Source: Nanobdellota archaeon
GTDB taxonomy: Archaea; Nanobdellota; Nanobdellia; Woesearchaeales; BS150m-G63
Direction of reading: 5' to 3'
Assembly (NCBI GenBank): GCA_023137655.1
Contig: JAGLOT010000054.1
Span: 1-5,094, forward strand
Length of the DNA stretch: 5,094 nt
Shown here: piece by piece, positions 1-5,094 of the stretch
Numbering within the stretch: position 1 is the stretch's first letter
Layout: each line of letters starts with the position of its first letter
Position numbers and translations under genes: made by a program
Notes under the pieces: model-generated
Database searches by the model: none
Seen by the model: only the letters and a program-made list of their open reading frames with translations
What the model was told of the DNA's origin: nothing

Positions 1-438
1 AAATATCCAATTATTTCTATTGAAGATCCGTTCTCAGAAGATGACTGGGAATCATGGTCATATTTAACAAAAAAAGCTCCTGACTTGCAAATTGTTGGTG
101 ATGATTTACTTGTTACAAATTCAAAAAGAATAATCTCTGCATTAACCAATAATTCTTGCAATGCCTTATTATTAAAAGTAAATCAAATTGGAACTTTAAC
201 CGAAGCATTAGATGCTGCAAAACTTGCAATGGATAATGGTTGGAATGTAATGGTTTCTCACAGAAGTGGAGAGACCACAGATAACTTTATTGCAGATTTA
301 GTTGTAGGTTTAGGCTCAGGCCAAATCAAATCAGGTGCCCCCTGTAGAGGCGAAAGACTTTCTAAATACAATCAATTACTGAGAATTGAGGAACAATTAG
401 GCAAAAAAGCAAAGTATTCTGAATTTAAGGTTAAATAA
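1..438 (+). CDS. eno: Enolase (phosphopyruvate hydratase), C-terminal part, 5' end cut by window
   Basis: Enolase interconverts 2-phosphoglycerate and phosphoenolpyruvate in the cytoplasm (glycolysis/gluconeogenesis). The frame is open from the first base and gives 145 residues of the C-terminal TIM-barrel domain; the full protein is normally about 400-430 residues, so roughly two thirds lies upstream. Visible active-site elements, by alignment to yeast enolase: the Mg ligand Glu of EDPF (residue 8 here, yeast E295), the first Asp of GDDL (34, yeast D320), the catalytic Lys of [10 protein letters not shown] (59, yeast K345), the His of SHRSGET (87, yeast H373) and the substrate-binding Lys of IKSGAP (110, yeast K396). 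Spacings between the last four match yeast exactly (25, 28 and 23 residues), so the enzyme should be active. The C-terminal [13 protein letters not shown] segment is also typical. A TTG at codon 29 is internal to the domain and is not a start. Confidence 0.97.
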   Translation, partial: KYPIISIEDPFSEDDWESWSYLTKKAPDLQIVGDDLLVTNSKRIISALTNNSCNALLLKVNQIGTLTEALDAAKLAMDNGWNVMVSHRSGETTDNFIADLVVGLGSGQIKSGAPCRGERLSKYNQLLRIEEQLGKKAKYSEFKVK

Positions 439-452
439 CTACTTTTTAGTTA
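436..452 (+). terminator. Possible enolase terminator: small hairpin plus T-tract
   Basis: A perfect 6-bp inverted repeat (TAACTA / TAGTTA) flanks a 5-base spacer and begins on the enolase TAA stop codon. A run of five T (443-447) spans the spacer and the first base of the right arm. Archaeal RNA polymerase can terminate on T-tracts alone, so the T run may matter more than the weak A+T-rich stem. Termination here would separate enolase from the promoter of the next gene, which starts about 13 bases further on. The role is inferred from position. Confidence 0.4.
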
Positions 453-464
453 CAAAAACCAAAG

Positions 465-473
465 CTTTAAATA
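465..473 (+). promoter_or_regulatory. Archaeal TATA box for the 116-aa orphan gene
   Basis: CTTTAAATA is a good match to the archaeal TATA element, with an A-rich stretch just upstream (AACCAAAG) in the BRE position. Its centre (about 469) is 28 bases before the ATG at 497, so transcription should begin at or just before that ATG, giving a leaderless mRNA. This placement excludes the upstream GTG at 476 as the start. Confidence 0.6.
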
Positions 474-496
474 TTGTGAATTTCCGATTCCTATTT

Positions 497-847
497 ATGA
501 GTATAAACCATTTTTATGATTTGAGTGTAGGCCATGATATTATCATGGGATCTGCAGATGTTGAAGAGTTAGCAGACTTAGGTAATGGGGAATCTTTAGA
601 AGTAACTATGAAAACCCCACACAGTGCAAGATTAATAAAACATGTACTTATTTGTTTAGATGAACAACAAGAAGTTCCGTGGGATTCTCAAACAATAAGA
701 GGTGGATATCAGGGGAATATCAGATCATTACAATTGACTACAAACCATGAGGGCATTCAAATGTTAGGCTCACAACACTCATGTAGTTACAATGGGTCAA
801 ATGGATGTAGAGTACACATACAAATTGATGATAACTTTTATGATTAA
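497..847 (+). CDS. Small acidic orphan protein, 116 aa, function unknown
   Basis: I do not recognise this protein. I chose the ATG at 497 over the in-frame GTG at 476 because a TATA box at 465-473 puts the transcription start close to 497 and no ribosome binding site precedes either codon. The product is acidic and soluble, with no signal peptide or membrane helix. It starts MSINHFYDLSVGHD, has alternating hydrophobic/polar stretches that suggest mostly beta structure (for example residues 33-38, 46-54, 75-82 and 104-110), and is rich in Gly, Asn, Gln and His. It has three cysteines (53, 96, 104) and a C-x7-C loop near the C-terminus with Gly, Ser and Asn between; this could be a disulfide or a weak metal site but is not a standard zinc motif. 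It ends in an acidic IDDNFYD tail. It follows enolase on the same strand with its own promoter and converges on lonB with a five-base gap. Codon use resembles its neighbours, so it is probably a real gene, but function cannot be assigned. Confidence 0.75.
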   Translation: MSINHFYDLSVGHDIIMGSADVEELADLGNGESLEVTMKTPHSARLIKHVLICLDEQQEVPWDSQTIRGGYQGNIRSLQLTTNHEGIQMLGSQHSCSYNGSNGCRVHIQIDDNFYD

Positions 848-852
848 GGATT

Positions 853-2703
853 TCACTTCAATAATTTCTTTAGAATTCCTTCCTTTCCCTTCCAATCAAG
901 AACTTCTTTCAATACTTGCTCAATACTATTAACAGGAATAATTTTTACCTTTCCAGCCTTATCAGAATCAATTATAATATCTTTTAAGTTTGATTTTGGA
1001 ACAATCACCTTATTTATTCCAGATTCTATTGCTGCTTCAACTTTAGCACTAACCCCACCAATGGGTAATATCTCACCTCTAATGGATAGGGAACCAGTAA
1101 TTGCATAATTTTGTTTAATTGGTATTTTCTTTAGAGCAGAAATAATAGATACTGCAATTGCAATGGATGCAGAATCACCTTCAACACCTTCATATGTTTG
1201 TAGGAACTGCACATAAATATCATAGTTTTTGAGGTCTTCACCAAAGTAGTTTTTAATTATAGCAGATACATTTTTTACAGCTTCTTTTGCAATTTCCCCT
1301 AGTTTTCCGGTTGCAATAATTTCTTTTTCTTTCCCACCGGGGGCTATAGCAGATTCAATAGGTAATAATATTCCGGACATTGCAGAACCAGAACCAATAA
1401 CTGCTAATCCATTAATTCTCCCAATTTTCTTACCCTTAGTTAATATAACTTCATACTCTTTTTTCTTTTCAATATATTTATCAGCTATTTGTTGTTCCAA
1501 TGTTCTTGCTATTTTTTTAGCTTTAATAACATGTTTTCTTTTTACAAATTTAGCCTTTTCTTCCTGAGCAATATCTCCGGCAGCCCTAACTAATCCACCC
1601 AATTCCCTTAATCTTAATGTTAGGTGATTTTTTCTATTGGCCATTCTTCTTGCAAGTTCAATTATTTCATCAACAGCTTCCTTAGAAAATGCTGGAATTT
1701 TTTTATCTTTTGCAATTTCCTGTGCAACAAATATTGCAATTTTACCCCTATTTTTTGGAGTATCAATCATAGTTTCATTCATATAAATTTCATAACCATA
1801 ACCTCTAACTCTTGATCTTAAAGCAGGATGCATTTTACTAACAGTTTCAAGATTACCTGCGGCTACTAGAATAAAATTACATGGAACTGGTTCTGTTCTG
1901 ACCATTGCACCAGCACTTCTTTCGGATTGGCCAGTAATTGAAAATTTCTTTTCTTGAATTGCGGTAAGCAATTCCTGTTGCGTTGCAGGATGTAAAGTTG
2001 CAACTTCATCTACAAATAATACACCCATGTTAGCTTTATGAATCATTCCAGCTACAACTCTTTCATGTGCAGGAGTTCCTAATCCCCCACTTTGGAATGG
2101 ATCGTGTAATACATCACCTAGTAATGCCCCTGCATGTGCCCCAGTTGCATCATAGAATGGTGATTTCTTAACCTTAAAATTATCAACAATAACTTTTGGA
2201 CCATGGGCTTTTTTATTTCCACCCATTCTTTGTCCCAGTTGCATAAAGAAAATAAATGCTGCAAGAAACATCATCCCACCAATAAAGAATGCTGCAAACA
2301 TAATATCAGAACCATACTCTTTTCTGACCCACCATGGAGCAATCATTGCAAATATTGCAAGTGCAAAAATTAGAATATTTTGAGTTTTTAATGAGGATGT
2401 AGATTCTGCTTTAGTCTTAATACTTAATGCCCTACCTTTACCAGCAGGCATTTCCCTAATCAAAGGTTTGTGTTCATCATTTGGATTATAGAATGAAATA
2501 AGATCTTTTAATTTTTCCTTAGGTAGTAATTCTGCTAATCCTAAACCAAGCATACTTTTACCTGTTCCAGGTTCACCTATTAATAGAACGTGCCTTCTTT
2601 GTGCTGCAGCTTTTTTAATTATTTCAACTGCTTCATCTTGTCCAATAACTTGATCAATTATCTTTTTTGGATATTTTATATCTTTAGTTGTCTTGAAAGC
2701 CAT
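853..2703 (-). CDS. lonB: Archaeal membrane-anchored ATP-dependent Lon protease (LonB)
   Basis: ATP-dependent serine protease that degrades misfolded and regulatory proteins at the inner face of the cytoplasmic membrane; family members form hexamers. Domains in order: AAA+ start with Walker A GEPGTGKS (43-50); two membrane helices (about 109-126 and 134-154) in an insertion between the Walker motifs, the hallmark of archaeal LonB; Walker B GVLFVDEV (227-234); sensor-1 Asn in AAGN (284); arginine-finger region [11 protein letters not shown] (295-305); sensor-2 region LRLRELGG (363-370); then the Lon protease domain (about 415-610). The catalytic dyad is Ser511 in EGDSAS and Lys554 in [10 protein letters not shown], 43 residues apart as in E. 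coli Lon (S679/K722). The length, 616 aa, is usual for LonB and the bacterial N-terminal LON domain is absent. The ATG at 2703 has a GAGGTG site 10 bases upstream. The MFS gene lies 35 bases upstream on the same strand. All key residues are present. Confidence 0.97.
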   Translation of the reverse strand: MAFKTTKDIKYPKKIIDQVIGQDEAVEIIKKAAAQRRHVLLIGEPGTGKSMLGLGLAELLPKEKLKDLISFYNPNDEHKPLIREMPAGKGRALSIKTKAESTSSLKTQNILIFALAIFAMIAPWWVRKEYGSDIMFAAFFIGGMMFLAAFIFFMQLGQRMGGNKKAHGPKVIVDNFKVKKSPFYDATGAHAGALLGDVLHDPFQSGGLGTPAHERVVAGMIHKANMGVLFVDEVATLHPATQQELLTAIQEKKFSITGQSERSAGAMVRTEPVPCNFILVAAGNLETVSKMHPALRSRVRGYGYEIYMNETMIDTPKNRGKIAIFVAQEIAKDKKIPAFSKEAVDEIIELARRMANRKNHLTLRLRELGGLVRAAGDIAQEEKAKFVKRKHVIKAKKIARTLEQQIADKYIEKKKEYEVILTKGKKIGRINGLAVIGSGSAMSGILLPIESAIAPGGKEKEIIATGKLGEIAKEAVKNVSAIIKNYFGEDLKNYDIYVQFLQTYEGVEGDSASIAIAVSIISALKKIPIKQNYAITGSLSIRGEILPIGGVSAKVEAAIESGINKVIVPKSNLKDIIIDSDKAGKVKIIPVNSIEQVLKEVLDWKGKEGILKKLLK

Positions 2704-2713
2704 AGACCATTAC

Positions 2714-2719
2714 CACCTC
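2714..2719 (-). promoter_or_regulatory. Ribosome binding site of lonB
   Basis: GAGGTG, continued by GT, matches the archaeal anti-Shine-Dalgarno complement GGAGGTGAT over six bases. It lies 10 bases before the lonB ATG (2703). A second, out-of-frame ATG (at 2710) lies only 3 bases after it, too close for normal use, which supports 2703. This site contrasts with the other genes on the minus strand, which lack one. Confidence 0.7.
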
Positions 2720-2738
2720 TTATCATTAGTTTAATGAG

Positions 2739-3971
2739 TTATATATAAGTTTTGTTTTTTTGAGTTTTCATATATTTGCCCTGATAAATTAAATAATAAA
2801 CAAAACCAATTCCAGAAACAATAAACAGGAAAGCAAATGCTTCAGCCATTGAGGATATTTTTGTGATATATCCAAATATTGGAAAACAAATAGCGATAAC
2901 CAATTTATTAAACATATTTCTAATGGATAATATTGTTGCCCTATGAGTTTCTTTTATGTGCCTATTCATGTAATAATCAATTATCACAATATTTAAACTT
3001 CTAATTGGATATACTAGAAGTAAACTTAAAATTCCAAAATAAGGGATTAAAAATATTAAAGGAAACACCCCTGCAAAGGATAAACCATAAAGCAAAGAAA
3101 GTGTTTTCTTTTCTCCAAATTTTTCCTCTAAATAATGGGCCTTTTTTGCACCTAATGCTTGTAGAACATTTCCAGTAAATGAAAAAATTCCTATGAGTAC
3201 GATTGGAATTTTAATTATTTCAAGATATGCAGATGAAATTGAAAGAATAATCCACGGAATCATCATTAAAAAAGATGAATGGATGGTGATTAATTTAGTA
3301 TATTTATTTTTGATAAAATATGACAACCCCTCCTTCATATGTTTTATCTGATTCTTTATTGTTAATTTTTTATTGGGCACAAATACTTCATGTAAGTAAA
3401 ATGTTAATATAAGGGCAAATAGTGTGAAAGGTATTGAAAGAAAAGCAGGATATTTGGGATTTAATGTAAATAAATATGCCCCAAAAATAAAAACACAGGC
3501 CTTAACAATATTGGTTATAAAATGAAGTTTTCCAAATATTTTTTTATATTCTTTTTCTCTTTTTAATTTCTTTAAACTTTCATAAAGTAATGCAGATTGG
3601 GTACCCGAAACAAGACTTCCTGCAATACCGCACAAGATTTTTGCAATAAGGAATGGCCAGAAACCATTAAAGAATGCAAGAATTATTAATTCAATTAAGA
3701 AAAGGACATAAGCAATCAATAAACTCCATTTCCTACCTAAAATATCTGAGAATACGCCTGATGGAATTTCAAGCAAAAGGATTACTAATGCATAAATGCC
3801 CATAATAATTCCGAATTGTTCTAATGGGACTTGACTTGCAATATAAAAAAGTGCTAGAACAGGTATAAAGAATCTCGCCCACCCTAAACTTCCAATAGCA
3901 TAAAGTAAATTAATATTTCTTTCCAACAGTAAAGAACTTATCTTTTTTGGCTTCTTCCGCAAATCTTTCAT
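2739..3971 (-). CDS. Major facilitator superfamily (MFS) transporter, substrate unknown
   Basis: An integral membrane secondary transporter of 410 aa, a normal MFS length, with hydrophobicity consistent with 12 helices in two halves. Approximate helices: 22-46, 53-72, 83-101, 104-128, 152-170, 175-193, then a charged cytoplasmic loop (about 198-225), then 227-248, 254-274, 290-309, 312-333, 352-370 and 375-396. The loop between helices 2 and 3 carries MFS motif A (GVFSDILGRK, 72-81). SGTQSALLYESLKK (122-135) after helix 4, and a corresponding HRATILSIRNMFNKL stretch (343-357) in the second half, resemble drug/metabolite efflux-type MFS proteins; substrate and direction cannot be read from this. 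The N-terminus is basic (KDLRKKPKK), consistent with the inside. The start ATG at 3971 has no ribosome binding site, so the mRNA is probably leaderless or nearly so. The gene is divergent from the OB-fold gene and 35 bases upstream of lonB. Confidence 0.9.
   Translation of the reverse strand: MKDLRKKPKKISSLLLERNINLLYAIGSLGWARFFIPVLALFYIASQVPLEQFGIIMGIYALVILLLEIPSGVFSDILGRKWSLLIAYVLFLIELIILAFFNGFWPFLIAKILCGIAGSLVSGTQSALLYESLKKLKREKEYKKIFGKLHFITNIVKACVFIFGAYLFTLNPKYPAFLSIPFTLFALILTFYLHEVFVPNKKLTIKNQIKHMKEGLSYFIKNKYTKLITIHSSFLMMIPWIILSISSAYLEIIKIPIVLIGIFSFTGNVLQALGAKKAHYLEEKFGEKKTLSLLYGLSFAGVFPLIFLIPYFGILSLLLVYPIRSLNIVIIDYYMNRHIKETHRATILSIRNMFNKLVIAICFPIFGYITKISSMAEAFAFLFIVSGIGFVYYLIYQGKYMKTQKNKTYI
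2740..2749 (-). promoter_or_regulatory. TATA box of lonB, made of the last codons of the MFS gene
   Basis: CTTATATATA on the minus strand is close to the archaeal TATA consensus. Its centre (about 2745) predicts transcription start near 2719-2721, giving an mRNA leader of about 16-18 bases that begins at the lonB ribosome binding site. The same bases encode the last Tyr and Ile codons and part of the stop codon of the upstream MFS gene. lonB could therefore be made from its own promoter as well as by read-through from the transporter. Confidence 0.6.
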
Positions 3972-3986
3972 ATTTTTCTAACTAAA

Positions 3987-3995
3987 CTTTATTAA
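3987..3995 (+). promoter_or_regulatory. TATA box of the OB-fold gene
   Basis: CTTTATTAA is centred 26 bases before the ATG at 4017, the spacing expected for a leaderless archaeal mRNA. No ribosome binding site precedes that ATG (the bases just before it are pyrimidine-rich, CCTTTTCT). Confidence 0.5.
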
Positions 3996-3996
3996 G

Positions 3997-4008
3997 TATT
4001 TTAATATA
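3997..4008 (-). promoter_or_regulatory. Probable TATA region of the MFS gene
   Basis: On the minus strand this A+T block reads TATATTAAAATA. Its centre, about 4002, is some 31 bases before the MFS ATG (3971), predicting a start within a few bases of that ATG. The match is loose in such A+T-rich DNA, so the exact element is uncertain. Confidence 0.35.
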
Positions 4009-4016
4009 CCTTTTCT

Positions 4017-4349
4017 ATGCAGGAAAAAACACTTTTACAAACCGCATTAATTGTTGCAGTTCTTGGAGTAACAATATTATTCTTAATCTCAGGAAGAATA
4101 GATTTCAATAAAGAATCTTTACTAAATGCAGAAGGTGGAGATTCAGTTATACTAACAGGAAAAATAACAGAAATAGCCAAAGGAAATAAATTCACAAAAA
4201 TAACTATAACTTACCAAGAAACAGTAGATATAATTGTTTTTGAAAATATAAATTTAACAGAAAATAATATTATAGAAGTAGTAGGAACAAAAAATAAAAA
4301 TAAAGAAATAATAGCAGAAAAAATTAAAATTTCTTATTTGCACAATTAA
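4017..4349 (+). CDS. Small membrane-anchored OB-fold-like protein, 110 aa
   Basis: A short N-terminus (MQEKTLLQ) leads into one hydrophobic helix (about 7-25) and a linker to about residue 43. A C-terminal domain of about 65 residues follows, with the strand pattern of an OB fold: VILTGKITEIAKGN (44-57), TKITITYQ (60-67), TVDIIVFENI (69-78), NNIIEVVGTKNKNKEIIAEKIKI (83-105). The pattern 'G-K-I, then short strand, then I-V-F, then I-I-E-V-V-G, then E-I-I-A-E-K-I' is what small tRNA-anticodon/helicase-type OB domains look like. OB folds bind single-stranded nucleic acid or other ligands; an anchored one could act at either membrane face, and flanking charges do not settle the topology. A signal peptide rather than an anchor is possible. 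The start at 4017 fits a TATA box 26 bases upstream. It is divergent from the MFS gene and overlaps the next gene tail to tail. The fold is inferred from pattern only. Confidence 0.75.
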   Translation: MQEKTLLQTALIVAVLGVTILFLISGRIDFNKESLLNAEGGDSVILTGKITEIAKGNKFTKITITYQETVDIIVFENINLTENNIIEVVGTKNKNKEIIAEKIKISYLHN

Positions 4350-4830
4350 ATATCTTTTCAATTGAAACATCAGCACAACTTATTTCAGTTTCCATTGTGG
4401 ATGTATCTTGATGTGCTTTTTTGTTTTCCTTTTTAGGGGATTTTTTAATTGTGGTTTGAGATTTACATGCATTCATTCTTTTTTCAAGCTCATTATAATT
4501 CGCAATCATCTTATTCATCTTTTCAACAACTTGATTTACTAAATTTGCTTGATCATTAAGCTTAGTATTCATAATTCTTTCAAGGGCATCAATTGTTTCC
4601 TTTAATTTCTGAATATTATGTTGCATAATCTCTTCATTTTTATGAAGAATTTTGAATTCTTCTTCTTTATGAAGTTTCTTTAAATCTTCATTTTTATTTT
4701 CATTGTCACTTTTGCTTTCTAAAGATCTTAAAGAATCATTTTGATTAGTGTTCATTCTTTCAGGAGCCTTATTAATTGATTCCCAGTTTTCTTTCTGGAG
4801 AATATTTTTTAGTGCGTGATTTCTATCCAT
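4324..4830 (-). CDS. Coiled-coil orphan protein, 168 aa, function unknown
   Basis: I recognise no family. The protein is very hydrophilic and rich in Lys, Glu and Asn, with no membrane segment or signal peptide. Regions: an N-terminal polar part (1-48) that looks disordered; a long helical, probably coiled-coil stretch (about 49-121) with hydrophobic residues at heptad-like spacing, including a short internal repeat (LHKEEE at 53 and LHKNEE at 62); a basic patch (KKSPKKENKK, 129-138); an acidic/Ser-Thr stretch (140-151); and a more hydrophobic tail, VSIEKIFNCANKKF (155-168). Three of its cysteines, at 122, 152 and 163, lie after the coiled coil. The layout suggests a self-associating scaffold or partner-binding protein with a C-terminal docking peptide, but this is inference. 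The ATG at 4830 is preceded by a good TATA box and no ribosome binding site, so the mRNA is probably leaderless. The last 26 bases overlap the OB-fold gene on the other strand. Confidence 0.75.
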   Translation of the reverse strand: MDRNHALKNILQKENWESINKAPERMNTNQNDSLRSLESKSDNENKNEDLKKLHKEEEFKILHKNEEIMQHNIQKLKETIDALERIMNTKLNDQANLVNQVVEKMNKMIANYNELEKRMNACKSQTTIKKSPKKENKKAHQDTSTMETEISCADVSIEKIFNCANKKF

Positions 4831-4853
4831 TTTAAAAAATAATAGTTTGCATT

Positions 4854-4863
4854 ATTTATATAA
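4854..4863 (-). promoter_or_regulatory. TATA box of the coiled-coil gene
   Basis: On the minus strand this reads TTATATAAAT, preceded by an A-rich BRE-like stretch (AAAAGAAAA). The centre, about 4858, lies 28 bases before the ATG at 4830, predicting a start within a few bases of that ATG. It is one of the clearest TATA elements in the window. Confidence 0.6.
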
Positions 4864-4871
4864 TTTTCTTT

Positions 4872-4888
4872 TAATATAGTCTATATTA
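4872..4888. promoter_or_regulatory. 17-bp dyad (8-bp perfect arms, 1-base centre), operator candidate
   Basis: TAATATAG-T-CTATATTA is a perfect inverted repeat with a single central base, the geometry expected for a dimeric helix-turn-helix regulator. It lies eight bases upstream of the TATA box of the coiled-coil gene and about 57 bases upstream of the aminotransferase start, so one bound dimer could influence both divergent promoters. Seven of the eight bases in each arm are A/T, so chance is not excluded. No regulator gene is present in the window. Confidence 0.4.
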
Positions 4889-4893
4889 CCAAT

Positions 4894-4903
4894 AAATTTA
4901 ATA
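4894..4903 (+). promoter_or_regulatory. Tentative TATA box of the aminotransferase gene
   Basis: AAATTTAATA, centred near 4899, would start transcription near 4925 and give a leader of about 21 bases carrying the ribosome binding site at 4935-4942. The surrounding DNA is so A+T-rich that other positions (for example 4869-4878) are possible. Confidence 0.3.
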
Positions 4904-4934
4904 ATAACAATAAAGCACTTAATTAAAATTTCTA

Positions 4935-4942
4935 GAGGGGAT
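4935..4942 (+). promoter_or_regulatory. Ribosome binding site of the aminotransferase gene
   Basis: GAGGGGAT matches the archaeal Shine-Dalgarno sequence GAGGTGAT at seven of eight positions. Its GAGG core is seven bases before the ATG at 4946. It fixes that ATG as the start and shows that this gene is translated from a leadered mRNA, unlike its divergent neighbour. Confidence 0.65.
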
Positions 4943-4945
4943 TTA

Positions 4946-5094
4946 ATGAAAGCAGAATTATCAAACCATTTTCAACTAAGAAAACCATCTGCAATAAGGA
5001 TGGCGCAAATAAAATTTGCAGAAAGAACTGATGATGTTAAAGCAATTAATACTGCAATAGGCAATGTTTCTTTGCCAATGCATCCAGCAATGCA
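4946..5094 (+). CDS. PLP-dependent aminotransferase (class I/II fold), N-terminal part, cut by window
   Basis: Forty-nine codons plus two bases are present, reading MKAELSNHFQLRKPSAIR and then FAERTDDVKAINTAIGNVSLPMHPAM. The N-terminal helix followed by 'I-N-x-A-I-G-N-V-S-L-P-x-H-P-A-M' corresponds to the class I/II aminotransferase start ('x-L-x-x-G-x-P-x-x-x-x-P'), where the Gly-Asn loop enters the substrate-binding region. Enzymes of this fold transfer amino groups between amino acids and 2-oxo acids using pyridoxal phosphate; the full protein would be about 400-440 aa. The PLP lysine and other catalytic residues lie beyond the window, so substrate and activity cannot be judged. The start is supported by a GAGGGGAT site seven bases (from its GAGG core) upstream. 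The gene is divergent from the coiled-coil gene, with a dyad operator candidate between them. Confidence 0.75.
   Translation, partial: MKAELSNHFQLRKPSAIRMAQIKFAERTDDVKAINTAIGNVSLPMHPAM

Noticed and set aside
476..496. GTG start giving a 123-residue version of the orphan protein
   Set aside because: The GTG lies two bases after the TATA box and so upstream of the expected transcription start; it has no ribosome binding site.
848..905. Pyrimidine-rich plus-strand stretch after the 116-aa gene, as a terminator
   Set aside because: It is the 3' coding end of lonB read in antisense; the T-runs are short and broken, so a terminator call is not supported although transcription may end here.
1624..1815. 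Plus-strand ORF of 63 codons inside lonB
   Set aside because: It lies antisense within the well-supported AAA+ region of lonB; its product is rich in Phe, Asn, Ser and Cys, as expected of a shadow frame in A+T-rich DNA, and no promoter or ribosome binding site precedes it.
4001..4195. Minus-strand ORF of 64 codons opposite the OB-fold gene
   Set aside because: It is antisense to a gene with a coherent helix-plus-OB pattern and a well-placed TATA box, and has no start signals of its own.
4356..4367. Perfect 12-bp palindrome TTTCAATTGAAA just after the OB-fold stop codon
   Set aside because: It is within the coding sequence of the coiled-coil gene. As RNA it would form only a 4-bp stem, and no T-run follows on the plus strand, so I do not call it a terminator.
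4644..4662. Inverted repeat with 8-bp arms (GAAGAATT / AATTCTTC) around three bases
   Set aside because: It falls inside the coiled-coil gene, where it simply encodes Glu-Glu-Phe-Lys-Ile-Leu; neither a terminator T-run nor a promoter lies beside it, so coincidence is likely.
4640..4685. Repeated TTTATGAAG/ATTTTTATGAAG strings as a DNA repeat
   Set aside because: They encode the two similar LHKxEE segments of the coiled coil and number only two copies; this is protein-level repetition, not a repeat array.

Overview
The window looks like a stretch of low-G+C archaeal chromosome. The strongest evidence is the central gene, a membrane-type Lon protease (archaeal LonB) with two transmembrane helices inserted between its Walker A and Walker B motifs. 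Several genes also have archaeal-type TATA boxes about 25 bases upstream of their start codons, with no ribosome binding site, which suggests leaderless mRNAs. The A+T-rich composition and the short, compact genes would suit a DPANN-type lineage such as Woesearchaeota or Pacearchaeota. That placement is an impression, not something shown here.

Layout from left to right: the C-terminal third of enolase (+, cut by the window edge); a small acidic orphan protein (+, leaderless, 116 aa); lonB (-), whose stop lies five bases from the orphan's stop; a 12-helix-type MFS transporter (-), upstream of lonB on the same strand; a small membrane-anchored OB-fold-like protein (+), divergent from the transporter across 45 bases; a coiled-coil orphan protein (-), whose 3' end overlaps the OB-fold gene tail to tail by 26 bp; and, divergent from it across 115 bases, the first 49 codons of a probable PLP-dependent class I/II aminotransferase (+, cut by the window edge). 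I see no RNA genes, mobile elements, CRISPR arrays or pseudogenes.

Most of the content is ordinary: glycolysis, membrane proteolysis, transport and an aminotransferase. The genes do not form an obvious pathway. The MFS transporter and lonB may be co-transcribed, but lonB also appears to have its own promoter, whose TATA box is built from the last codons and stop codon of the transporter gene. The less ordinary parts are the two orphan proteins, the anchored OB-fold protein, the interleaved divergent promoters, and a 17-bp dyad-symmetric operator candidate (4872-4888) between the coiled-coil gene and the aminotransferase. I did not find convincing evidence of a new multi-gene system.
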